This document shows, in pieces, positions 1 through 13,600 of a DNA stretch of 64,000 nucleotides. The notes below the pieces were generated by a model, which searched no databases, had not been told where the DNA came from, and saw only the letters and a program-made list of their open reading frames with translations. This DNA is from Ascaris suum. Lineage: Eukaryota; Nematoda; Chromadorea; Rhabditida; Ascarididae. Numbering within the stretch: position 1 is the stretch's first letter; each line of letters starts with the position of its first letter. Location of the stretch: the NCBI GenBank assembly GCA_013433145.1, contig CM024172.1:3791213-3855212 (forward strand), written 5' to 3'. The position numbers and the translations under genes are program-made.

Positions 1-3000
1 AACAGTTCAATCTTCTTCGAGCTGTATTGTTCAATTCCACAACTGTTCACAACTTTTAAGTGGATTTCCCGATGACCACGGAACATAGAGCTGTTTTTTG
101 CGAGTGGTCAGCACTTCTACGTCTATGATGAAATACAAAGTGTATTCCATTTTGCGCATCGTTCTCTACCGCTTTTATTTCTTCCGCAGTCGATTACTTA
201 CATGAATACATCGGTGTTACGGCACGCCTCGAAATTTTCATGCTTGAAAGTGTCACATCATATCCCATCACCTCGCATAGGATCCAGCAAAGGTTTTTTC
301 GATCCACACTGTTAAAAAGGCAGATGCAATTTCGCACAGTGTGGACGTGCAAACACATCACACTGTTTTGCAAAATTGCAATAAAAAGTGCACCCAGCAG
401 CTAATATAATCACGTTTTTTTCATTTCTATGAGTTGTTTTTCTCTGAAGCATTCGGCATAAAGGCGGCTAAACGATTTGTGCTGGGCGGCCATGTAGAAC
501 CGGTTTAGTGTCCTGACGCCATCCTTCAATAGCATACGCCATCATCGGTTCATGCATCGATCGTAATTTTGGCACGCCAAATCGATGCTTGACGTAATTG
601 CAGCTTAGATGAATCTGCTAAAGTAGGTGGTACCTTCGAGCACGTTCATCGATGCTTCCATTTCGCTCGCATTCGCATCTAATCCTCGCGATCACATCGA
701 ATCGCTCTTAACCTTCTCAAATGAGCTCTACGCTTCGTTTGGTCAATCGATGAAGGCGTTTTCTTGATAACGTTGAAAATATGTTGACAAGTTGTTTTAC
801 TGCTCTATTTGATTCACTGAGCTAACGGAGCGTCGTTTCTATCCACTTATGGGTGTTTTTCGAATTCCGCAATGAATAAATGGATTTTAGAAATTGGAGA
901 TAGGGGAGTGGATGGTGATCAATTTGAAGAAAGGTGAAGCAACATGGTGGCAAAGAAACGGCCATAGTGATAATGCGTTGATAATAACGTTATTATGATT
1001 GGTTCGATGAGAATTACATGATGCTGGAAGAAATTATGTCAGAAACTTGAAAGAGAAGAAAATGAAAGTAGCACGAAGTAACAAAACATATAAAGTGATG
1101 TACCGCAAGCACTGAGATATGATTGGCATAGATCAAGATTGTATGATGTCCTTTTTATATAGCACAGTTCACTAAATAATCATCTCCGATTCTCTAAAAG
1201 ATAACGTTAAAGAAATGTACATTTATTTGCCAGATAACGTTAAGCGAGTGAGCGACGATGATAACGATAAGAGTCGATGGCGCATCGCATGCACAAAAAT
1301 ACCCTAATATGTTCACCACGATCATATTCTCATAAGAATAAGATTAAATGTAAACGATTCATCGACTTCGTTGCATTAAAAAAAAAATTCAACGAACCTG
1401 TCTTATATGAGCCATGCATGTGGCATGCTAATCCACACTCTAAAACTGCCTCAAAAAGCTCTGTGGCAAGAACGAACATTTCAATTTTCGAGCTTCACAT
1501 CGGGAACAGAAATTGCCTGCCTTTGCCTAGGTCTTTGAAATCTAAAATATCCCACTAACAGGGAATTGTCTAAGGCATTTACGATCTTCATTAGGAGGCT
1601 CTGTAGGTATGAGCCGCATTTCGTGATGTATGTGCCGCGCCTACACTTGGAATAGCGTCCATAACTCTCACATTTATGCAGGTTTGAAGGTTTCAAATTC
1701 GTGCGTTGGCGTTGAAAGCTTGGAAGTCCTAAGTTCGGGGACCGGCGTTCAAGGCATGTATATTCTGCTGCTGTGCAGTATGAGATCGGAGTTTGAATGG
1801 CGAGACACTGAAACCTACCGTTTTAAAATGATCAATCAGCGCATGACAACATTTGTTGTGTTATGCAACCTTGCCCCTTTGAATTTAATGCCATAAACAA
1901 GGTCGCCTAATTTAGGGAATTCGGCATGCGCATGTGCAAATTTTGTTGAAAAAGTTTTGCCATTTTCTTCAGCGTATCAAATTCAAATACTGATGTTGAA
2001 CATAATTGATCAATCTAATAATAAATGATTGTGTGATTTTCGCTTTATTCTGTTTTTTTTGACACTGGAATAGTGATTACATGGGTATATGACTTTAAGG
2101 TTTTCACAAAAATACATCTTATATCATTCTTATATCACTTGACGCCGTTTAAAGACGAAAGCATTTTCTTCATATGTGACTGGGAAATGCATTTTTCGCA
2201 ATATCTCAATGAGGCTATATTTTGTGAATTATTGTCTCAAATGAGCAACTGTATTTGTGACTTCAAAAGGAATGGAATTTGTTCGTTGATGTGCCATTTT
2301 CATTTGACTGGCGCAATAGAACCCATCCTAGACAAAGACTGAAATGTACCGAAAAGATATATGGCGGGCCAATGCAACGAACATAAACAACGTTCTTGAG
2401 ACTCAAGCAAAGCATTGATGCTGCAGTGTTTTTCTTTTCTCTTCAAAATAGCAATTTGCGTTTGCTTATCGTTCGGCTACTCTTGCTACGGACACATCAG
2501 CATTCCATAATGAAAGCGTTTGTCTCGCATAGGGAAAGAATGAGTCGTTGATGTTTCAATGAAGCAAGCGCATCAACTATTATTGTGATCTGTTGTGATG
2601 TCACTCAGTCAACAACGTTGTGCTATTTTCACATCTTTTACTAGTAGGAAATCGTCGTTTGATACAGAATCAATAAATTTGATTATTTCATGGTCAACAG
2701 TTGAATTCACCTAATTTCTTATCGGAAGGGTGACCATGCTTTCTTTGCTCCATGCTTAATTATTCATCTACGGTCTAGAAAGTTTCCATTCCATCTGCCG
2801 AATTTAGTACCGTAATATTGATAATTTTCTCTCAAGTGATCGATTTTTTTTTCTTTTTGAAGTGCAAAATTCTTAGTGCAAAGCATTGTGCGGATTCGCT
2901 ATTGAATAAAAGCGCTGTAGCGGAAATTGTCCCACTCATGTAATTCTCGTCGACAATTGGCAAATAATTTTTTCTGCAATCGCGCACTATTTTATTTCTG

Positions 3001-6000
3001 GCTGGATGTCTGAGATATTGCTTGACTAAAACGATAAATGTCTTCGAAAATCACATCAGATGTATGCATCTTTTACTGCTGCTTGTAAAATATAAGTCAC
3101 GGTTGTATTTCTGTCTGTATGAACGTAGGTGTCTGTTTATTTACGCATCCAATAGTTCCGATTTATGAACCCACTAATGCAATGGTGTTGTAATTTAATA
3201 GGCATTTTGCGCGCAATAGAAGAATCCCATCTACTCAGTTTTGCTCCCGATGGTTATATTTCGCTCATCGGCTAGTGCGAAATTTATGCGAATAGTTGCT
3301 CTCATGCGGTGGAAAAATACATTTTTCATTGAGGAAATTCTGCAATCAGTCAAGTTGCTTGGAAAAAAAACGCAATTAAAACATTCATAAAGCAGACTAG
3401 AGTTATGAATGGAATCGCAAAAAGCGAGCATCATGCCAGCCTTCCTAATATATAGATATTCTCACTTATTTCGATACGAGTGCATTAACGTACTACGATC
3501 ATAAGCATATAAAAGCTAGAGATTATAACCTGGAGAGGTAGAAACACGCTTTATTGATTGGTTATAAGGGGCGAGGTCGGAACAGACGCGCCCACAATTG
3601 TTCGGAGGCGTTATTTTCGCGTCGCACTACTTCATTGCTCACACATGGCCACACCATTTGTTTCTGATTCCGGCATTTCGTTTGTTTTTGATGATCCCAC
3701 TTAACGTCTTTTAAATACGAATTTGCCAGACACTTTTTACATATTCATTAAAAAAACTTTGTAATTTGAATATGCTCAGGTGACATTGGTTTTAATGAAA
3801 ATTACCCTTTAAATGCACATTACGAAAATAAATTCTTATAAAATTGTGTCTCTTTGACATTTTATGTAGAGCTCTTTCGAAAAAAATACTTCAACGTTAT
3901 GAATAGGTGCTAAATTTCTTCGATTTTTGAGTATTTTACAGCCGAATTAAAAGGTCTCAGCCACTATAACAAACATTGACATTGGATGCTATATGAATTT
4001 GAATAATAAAAACTGCAATTACTGCGTAGTGATGGGTTCATTGCGAATGAACATATTGTCCTTAATGGTGTATCACACTATTCGTCGTAGCTTTTGTGAT
4101 CAGTGGGAAGTGTCGTTATAGTGTAGTTATGATTGCATTCAAAAGGGAAACGATATGCACACAAAAATGAAAGTCACCTCTAATTAACATATGCATTATT
4201 GCAAATGACAGAACAATTGCTGCTGTCATTTTTTAAGACCAATTTACGCACTACTGCAGATTCATTCCCAAAATGAAATATACATTTTTTTTCCCGTCCG
4301 TTTCTTGAATAACACTTTTGAGCCTCGCTTACGAGTATCTCAATCTAGAACTTGGTGCATTCGAACTGAAAATTGAGTGAATACGTATTGATTTCACAAC
4401 CATTAAGCTCATAAATCAAAAATTCGACAGCTTTAACGAATTTCATTCGCATCCACAGAGATTTTAAAAAAATTCTATTTTTTCACCACAACGAAATAAG
4501 CAAAAAATAGCACTAATTTCAATCAGTTTTCGAATTCATAAACGATCTTTGCACTTATAGAAGTTCGAGCGTTGTTCACAAATCTCTAGTTGGTATATGT
4601 TCGACTTTTCTCGTATTGTTTACGCTAAGGGTATATCACCATATGGGTCACAACGTGGCATGCGTGCCTTCTCGCTTTTGCCCATTATTGTTGATTCCTT
4701 CTCTCATAAATGGCCAACACAATTCATATTGCTTTATTTACAGAAATTGCTTAAACTATTCGAGCGTACTCGTCATCATATGCTAATTCCCATGTAATCA
4801 AAGGACACATCGTAATCTCTACCAACAAAATTTTGTTCACATAAGAAAATATTTCCTTCCATTGTCCTTTTTTTCAGCTGTTTCAATTTTTTATTATTTA
4901 TTTCGTTCCGATGGTATTGTTTTTGAATATTTCTACTAGAATTGAGCTATATTAATTGCTCATAGATTCAACGTAATTGCATTCTTTGTTTACCTCGAAC
5001 GTAAAACGAAAAGAAGTGATGTGTTATCGATAATAATTGGTTGCCTCGATGGATGTCCGTGTTTACAATAATTGCGTCTCACTACCCGCAACAGCAATCA
5101 TTCAAAACTTCAGTCACATTTCACGCATATCATTGCGTTGTTTTGCTGTATTTGATAAGCATTCCCTCATATTGATAACGATAACTGTTTTACAGCGAAT
5201 ACCTCCAGCATTCCTGAGCGATTCGCCTTAACCCTCTCTTTCCGTTTCTTTTTCTTTCTCACTAATTTTTGTGTAACTGTACTATCACATTCTACTTGCA
5301 ACGAAGGGGTTAACTGTAGAGAAATTCTAATGCTGTCATCATAATACTTCATTGATGTTGATGTTTATGGTGGACAAAGGTAGCTGGTCATTTCTGATGA
5401 CCACAAATACTACTTCATGAACTGTTTTTGAATTACGATCCGTATTGGCGGCTATTTTTTAGTCATATCAATGAACCCTCTTAATGCAGCCAATAGTTAC
5501 CTTCCAGCACATCAAATACGATCTTTTCGTATTACAACGTATTTTCATAGTCATTTTAAAACATATATGGTTCGAAAAAAGACATGAATCGATAAGATAT
5601 TATGCTTTCTGTGAACGCATTCAAAAATCAACTATAACTTCTTGCAGTTGAGAGAAAGAGTTGAAGGAAATTAAACGTTCCAATTCTTACAGGTATGTTT
5701 CTTTAGTGATTCGATGAAATAGACAAAGGAATGGAGGCTTTCATCTCCAAAAGAATTCATTCCACATATTTTCCCATGAAATGCGTTCCAATAAACAACT
5801 ACCTTCAAGGCATTATTTTAGAAGTATCTAAATATTATGTATAATGCTATAAAATATTTATATGCTTCAGTTACCAAAAAATCAATGAATGTTTATGAGG
5901 CAATTTGACGATTTCGCTTAAAACAAATTCACGTAAAGATGTTTTTCAATATCTTATCTCTATGTGACAATGATGCGCCTGTTGAACTAGTTAGAATTCA

Positions 6001-9000
6001 TATGATTAGGAAATAAACCTTGACATCTTTCCTCATCGATTGTTTGTAAGGTCTATCTAATAGAGGTATGCAGCTGCATTGCTCAGCGGTCATGGATAAT
6101 TCATTTGCAGCTAAGCAATATAAAACTATGTGAGAAGATTGATTGCAATTGTTCAGGTCGTATCGTTATCACTGTTGACTTGTATGGCATCTTTTTGCTA
6201 AATACATCGCGTACAACTTTCTATTTATGAAACGTTTCATTGTTTACGTTAGATTGCATCAGATGATTTGAGAATTTTGATGCGAAAAATTCACTCGTAG
6301 AACAATTCACGCAATAATTCACTTGCGAAATTCAATACGTGTAGCAGGAACCGACATAGATTCATAGAAAACGCCATTGAAAAAGCATTGATTAAACCAT
6401 CGAGAGCGGTAGTTCATGCTGAAATTTCACAGGAAAGTTGAAACGCAATGGTTTAATTCGTTGTGATAGAGGGACGTTACGAGAATAAATTTTCGTTCTT
6501 GATAAACACTGAACTTAATGTTCACTCTCTCGTTTAATGCATCAAACGCTATATAATCGTCGAATAAACACTGCAACAGATTTGTGCCTCTTTCGTCCGT
6601 TCACCTCGTTTTCCACGTCTCATGTCTGCCCACTCACTGCTGCTTATCAATGCTTTTCGTTGTGTTCTCTTTTTGTTCTTCTCCTTCAATAGACTTTATG
6701 TGCTTACCCTCGAATTTCTTTATGCATTTACATATATTTGATGAATTAATCCGCTTTTTGGTTTTATTGCTCGTACTATTTATTTCATTGTTATGAATCT
6801 TGAATAAATTGGAATGGGTAGTTGACTTACTGACTTGAGGTGAACTCTGTTTCTTGATTCTTGTTACGCCTAATCTCATTAATTGTAAGCTTATCGACTG
6901 GAGTCGAATTTTTGTGCACCCGTCCTTGGCAACATTGCTGCAGTTGCCTTGAACAGGCATTCAAATTGCAATTGGTGTCGACCATTTTCCTGAGAGAGAG
7001 TGCATAGCATTGCTGCATTGCAAGTCATGCAGATATTCAGTGGGCTGCGACCAGGCGCTTGAGATTGCATGATATATCACGCATTTTTACACATGATGAT
7101 TGAAAGTATGCAATGCTTTCTTGCATAATTTTGGCCACCTATGTTATCATTGGGATTGTAGCTTCAATCCGGTGATATTTACATCTTGTGTATATAAGCG
7201 TCGCTTCTTAACGCACGCCCGAATTTTTGTACACTTTTTTCAAATATAAGGAGGAAGCGCATATGGCGCAACCATCGTACCTGTGATTAAAAATGTTTTA
7301 CCTGTCCATCCTTTTACTGCTTTCGGTCGATGAGCCGCTATGGTGAAATTCCCACTTTTTGCAATCCAGTTTATTTTTGAAGTTTCCACAGTGAAACTTT
7401 CCCTATATAGACAGCGGAGCGAAAACAAAGAATTGCAGATTTTAACGCCCGGTTAGGCTCAAAAGAATGCGCCTAATGAGGGAAAGTGCCGTTAGTTTTT
7501 CTTTGAGGCACTCGTATGTCCAGTCGGTCAGATTGTTGAGAGCTCTTGAGATATTTTAGTGCTAATATTTGTGAAGTGCATCCTCCTCTGTTGCAAATTA
7601 GCACTCTATGCGGGAAAGCAGTTTTGTACGCTGTTTTGGGAAATTAAATCATTGGCAATGAGATTCAAAGTTCAAGGCACCTATAGATATTTTCTCTTCC
7701 CTACTCAAACATACTGAACATTGTGTGTAAGCGATTCTGGTTGAGGTGGAAAATAATGGAAGAAATAGAGATCAGTCATAAGCCTCCTCTCATTCATACT
7801 ATGAAGGTGCGGAAATTAGAGGTTGTGGAGCGTTGACCGAAACTAAGTTCGATCGGCATCACAACTACCTTCATGAAGATAATGACTGTAAACAATAATT
7901 GGTTATTGGGTGAAATCCGTTGGAAATAACACTGATGCAGCAAAACCAGTGTAACAAGACAATAGATTCATGGCTGATTGAAGCATCTATTTGAGTGCAT
8001 CAACTCATTAACTAATCTGTGTTGTCCGTCGACGTCTATGCCGCTGCAGCAACACCTCAGTAGAACGGCTGCTCTGCCACCGAAGAAACATTGCGTTCAA
8101 CGTGTTTGCCTTCACCTCTGGGACGCCGTTCTATGCTCGCTTACTCTTAATACTCACAGATGACCCGTTTATTCGTTATACTCTCCGAATTTGTTGACGA
8201 TATTCTCCTTTTTATTTTACCTTCTTATTTCCTCCATTACAGCGGATAACGACAGTCACTAGGTATCGGTCGATTAATTATAATACATATTTAGCATCTC
8301 GGCGTATGACGGCTTGAGCTTTTTGGCTGGAACCACTTTTAGGAAATGTTCTTCTTCATGTAGCAATTTTCTATTCTGCTGCATTTTCATCATCCGTTTG
8401 TGATCCGATAGCATTTAACTATGTATGTGTTTATCCGGGTGCGTTTTGCATAAACTGTTGATATTTGCTTGTTATTTGCGAGATGAGAGTGGACCAGCTT
8501 GGCTGCTTCAGTTTCCTCAAACAACATTATTATGTTAAGTCAACCTCCGGGATTACAAATCTCCCAGAGATTCGATTTGATGCATATGGAGGCGGAAATA
8601 TCTTTGTGTCCACATTTTGGCAAATTGTAGGAGCAGTATAAAACTCTTTCTTATGAGTTTTTTAGCTGGAGAGAAGGGATTATTGACGGAAGAGCTTATA
8701 GGGGGGGGGGGGGGGAGGAATTTCTTCCGAAATCTTAAATCTTCCCAAAGTACTGAAAAGGTTTATTAGCGAAGATATTTTGTTGGCGTGATGGAGATTG
8801 TTTGTTTCTGGTAAGCGATCAACAGTTCTTCACATCGACAGCTGTTGATGAATGTTTTCTTCGGTTGTGTTTACTCCTAAATGCTCGAAAAACATCCGAA
8901 TTTTCTCTCACACTACACATTCCTCTTGTTTACTCCTGTCAAGGACCTTGTTTCGGTCTTCTTTTGTTTTTCAACGCCTCAATACCTCTTAAAACAGCTT

Positions 9001-10690
9001 AACGCCTTTAGCAAATACATATGTGCATTGAATTTTCTTTCGACATTGTTAATTTCTTGTAGTAAATCCTGAAAGTAGCCTTATAGATAGTGCGTTATAT
9101 CATAATCCGCTCATATTTCCAAATAGGTAGCATACACTCAGTAGTTCTTTATGAGAGAATTCAAGAGAATCACTGAAAGACCATAAAAGCTGCTCTTTAT
9201 TAAATTTTCATTAATATTACAAATGCATGCGCCTTGACCATAAGTTGCTTCAGTAGCTTATGGCAAAAACGATCCTTCATACTATCATTTTTTTGCATAA
9301 CAATGTTTTATGCTCTTCCATAAGTCACTGTTTATTTCGTAGGCCGTATAGTAGTAATACAGAGCAAAATTAGTACATGATGTTATGACAAGCGTCATTT
9401 GCTCACATACTAATAGGCATTTGTTATTGAAGGGCATTCTGTTGCTGCATGAGGCATTAATGATGCATAATGCCGCCGTTTGTTGTTGGTTTGACTCATT
9501 GCTGATTTACAGTTTTTATCAATTCACACCTATGACTCGAATTTTTGCTCCTTCATGCCTAAATCTCTAATTCTTCATTTTCATTAGCACCTATCCGATC
9601 TAGCCAGAAGAAATTGGAAGGTCTTTGCTAAAATGTGGATCTTTACTTTATAGATCAGGGGTTTTATTGGCAATTTTAAACTCTATTTGATCAATATGGC
9701 TTGTTTAAGCGATGGATTCGAAGAAAGACTACGGGAAAAAGTGCTTTTTTCCAGTCCATTTTCATTGAAAAAAAATGCATCCAAGTGTTTCCCAATAATA
9801 TTTATTGATGAATAGGAAATTTCATAGGAATTCATATTATTTAATAAACTTTGTGTATGATCGAGGAATAAAAGCTTTTTAGCATTATGATTTGAGGAGG
9901 ACAGAAAATGAGACGGGCTCAAGTTTAAAAATTTTGCCATTAGAGACGAGGCCCGAGTAGTAGGAACTTGTGGGGCATCACACCAAATTTCGAATATTCT
10001 GAGGCAACTAAGCAAATTAGTAACCTGATTTATTGGAACAGAAGGATATCTGAGTGAATGTAAGAACTTTCATAAGTTGTACTGTTCGATCGTTCAATCC
10101 AATCGTAGGACACAGAAGACGAGTCGAAGTGTTCACAACGCCATATCTTCGTGCATATATATTATCGGTGTTTCTGTCCAGTTCGCATTGTCTTTGATAT
10201 CTTTTACCGTCCACTCTCATAGCTGATCCATTTAGGGTTTGATATTATCGATCATTTATAAGATTTACGCAAATCTTTTAACGTAAGCAGTGACCATATA
10301 AGACCCTTGAAAGCGAAGAAAAACAAACGCAGTTCGGTTTGCTGCCATTTCCTCCAAGTTGCTTTGTTTAAGCGGTGGTTTTCTCAGTTACATGTTGTTA
10401 TTTTTTGTATACCTTCAACGCTGTTCGCCATAGTGATTGGAGGCAGTTGTTATCTTATATGTTAGTGTGGGTTATTTTTCTTGCCCACTGAATGTTTATT
10501 GTACTTTTGAGCGAAGATTCTATGTTTCATTGTGTTTTTCAATTTCACTTGCAGAAATTATTGTTTTATCGCAGTAATGTGATATTTATTGCTTAGCACA
10601 ATTCGTTAGTCGACTTTTTTTCTGCTGACCATTAAACGATGATCTTCGAATTTTCACCTTTAGTCGTGCGTAATGTTTCGATCGTTTCAG
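1..10690. other. Gene-free stretch upstream of the sphingomyelin synthase gene
   Basis: I see no exon chain with matching splice phases and no recognisable protein motif here on either strand. Open frames are short (about 60-110 codons), AT-rich in composition and lack family resemblance, as expected by chance. The only sharp feature is a run of 15 G at 8701-8715. The right part probably holds the promoter, and perhaps an untranslated or trans-splice leader region, of the plus-strand gene that starts near 10.7 kb. A short upstream coding exon (for example one carrying an N-terminal SAM domain) could have been missed. Confidence 0.5.
8701..8715 (+). repeat. Poly-G run, 15 bases
   Basis: Fifteen consecutive G residues in an otherwise AT-rich region, followed by AGG. 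Homopolymer length is unreliable in assemblies, and the tract may vary in the living population. Confidence 0.9.
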
Positions 10691-13600
10691 CGAAGAAAGA
10701 GGTGCTGCCTTGCCAACTGGCGGTATGCTAGAATGTCAAATCGAACACCCTACGTCGACAGTCCGACGAATATGCAGCAGTTCCAACTCGTCCGAAGATT
10801 CTTCCGAAGATTGTTTCGGTATCGTTCCAGCTATCAATTGGTTCACATACCTGACTCAACTTCAAGGAATAGGAAACATTTTCAGTTGCTTAAGTGAAAA
10901 AAGAACGTTTCCTAGTGGGACAGATATGAATCAATGTGCTGAGTTTTGGAGTCAAACCTAACAGCAACTGATTATTGTTTTTTTAATGGTTGTAGCACAT
11001 CAAGGTGATGAAATTGGTCAGTAATTCTTCTTTTCAGTTGTTAGTCAATCTTAGGCAATAGTTTCTCAAGGAACTTTAGCAGACGAAGAGTTTATGCTGC
11101 AACTAAACCCATAGTCGGCTATAAGTATCAGGTCGCTTAAGGTTTCCAAGCATGCTTCGAAACAGTGGAAGAGGTGAACTGTGTGATGCCTTTTATTTAA
11201 CTAAAACCTTCGTTGTAATTATATATAAGGGCATGTTCAATATTCTATGTTCTTCCTTTCGCTGATTCAATCACGACGAAGAAAGGGCAAAAATTTTAGC
11301 ATGAAGAAGCAAACTTTTGAGGTGAATATTTCCGTGATGAGAGTATTTGAGAAAAGAGTGAACGATGCAACTACGATAGATGGTTTAGGGTTAGAGAACT
11401 GTGTCTGCTGATGATAATTTCGACTAAACAAAAATATGAATATTTTGCAGGTGAGGAAGGTCGAGTACCTCTCTTGCATGGAGCAACGCCACCAATGCAC
11501 AATTGCATTAAAATTGATCTCACTGAAGCGGACGCACTCATTAAGACAGCGACAAACGTACATGACAAATATCCCAAAGAATATGCCAAAACCGCTGTGA
11601 TTATTCGCTTTTTTATTTTTTCGCGTATTAAATCATTATGGCTACTAGGATATAGTCCTTGATATCTATTCTTGATTCGTTGTTATCTAACAATTTGTCG
11701 CCTCTTTCTGATTTTCATAATGATCTCAAAGGTGAAATGAGAAACAGTGTCCTTTTTTTTCGAATTTTTAGTCCTTTTGACTGAAAATCCAAAAAATCCA
11801 ACAGCCCATTTGTCTTTCCGTTCTTTTCGATTCTTCATTTTGTGAAAGAAAGATAGTTTAATTTCCACATTGACATTTATAATAATATGTGCGTGAGCAA
11901 TTACAGACGTTGAAGAAACATTGAGCAGTAAACGGTCTATAAAATACAGTTCAATGTAGTCACTCGCGAAGCAGTCAGCGTGCGAAATTTGGAAGGGAAT
12001 TCTCTCACCTACATATTGAGATCATTCCAAGCATACTCTAACGAATATGTTGAAAATAACACTCTTGCAAGCTGCTAAAAACGAAAGAGCAGAAAAATCC
12101 GCTCATTTTAAGAACAATACAGACAAAAGACAGAGTGGGATGAGTGGATGAAGAAAAAGTTCATATTATATCTAGCGTTTTCCCACTGGAAAACCTCTTC
12201 AAATGTCCACAGATACTTCCGCATGAAACAGAAAACCTTTCTCATCAAAAACACTTTTCTTTAAAAGCGTTGTATTAGCATGGTCGTTTTTCCGGAATGA
12301 AACATTTCTAATTTTATAGCTCTGTGGTAATCAATTTCATCGCAAAACGTTTTCGTTCCCTTGAAGGTGGCAGTCGGTATGCTGATGACGGCGGCAATTT
12401 GCAATGACTTGGTTTTATCATTTATTCATGAAAAAGTGCCACAACAGCCTCCTCTCCCAGATGTGGCGTTCCAGCACACGCCTTATATACCATGGGCACT
12501 CGTTCTATCCGAATATTTGATGTTGTCTTCGTTTGCAATAATGTCTGTCGTTACCCTAATGCACAGGCATCGTTGGATCATTCTCAGGCAGGATTTTCTG
12601 TCTTTAATTCAATTTTTTATGGATACCGGAATATATACCTACAGTTGTCAGAATATCCACGGACCAGCATAGTCCACGAAAGTGTTTCGCACTGTAGTGT
12701 TGGTTTTCTTGAAGTCATAACTTTGACCTCGATACGCAGTGATTTTCATGAAGTCATGATGAGAGTGGAAAAACTTTCACTGCCGATTTCTTTTAGCTCT
12801 GCAGTCGCCTCACGAGAGTGTGCCATCTCAGCAATTCGTTTGCACTCCGCTTTATGCTTTCCCCTGTTTGATTGCACCCATATAGCAGTTTCGACAGTCT
12901 GAACGTGACTATGTTATTTTCGACTATGCTAGTTTCAAAACGTCGTCGATTACGCTACTAATTATCGTCCTAATATTGAAGTTTAGGTTATTTGCTGCTT
13001 CCGCATTAATCGCATGTAACAGGAAACCTGCTCTGAATACATATTGCTGTTGTGAAAGCTTATTGATAGAATTTGGTGATTATTTAAAAGTAGAGAAAGT
13101 CCATCAATTTGCATAATTTCAACAATATTTGGCGTATCCTTTTCCTCAATTTAAAAATAATAATTATTCAACAGCAATGAGCGCATAAAATTTAGGCGAA
13201 TTGCATTTATTGGTTCGTTACTATACTTCGGTCGATGCGTAACGATGTTCGTCACGCAAGTACCCGTTGCGGATCCAAATTATTACTGCGCACCGCATCT
13301 CACGGTAAGGATTTTTTTAAAAATTTTATCCCACTTCTTAAAAAAACAACAATTTCTTCTTGGACAGTAGAATTTCTGCGATGCGAGCCAGCCTGAAAAT
13401 CAATATATATGTTGTGATCGTCTCAACTTCTGAAAGTGTTATTTGATTCATGAGTAATTTCGATATTTGACTTGAGAATATAACCCTTTTGAATCCCCTA
13501 TTTATACCAGCGTCTAAATTTTTGGAGAAGCCGCAACGACAGGTAAAGGAGTAGTCCAGAAACTTGTTCATATAGCCAGCCAGGATAAGCTTTATAGAAA

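Noticed and set aside
12492..12902. 136-codon plus-strand frame
   Set aside because: Out-of-frame shadow of sphingomyelin synthase exon 3 and the following intron.
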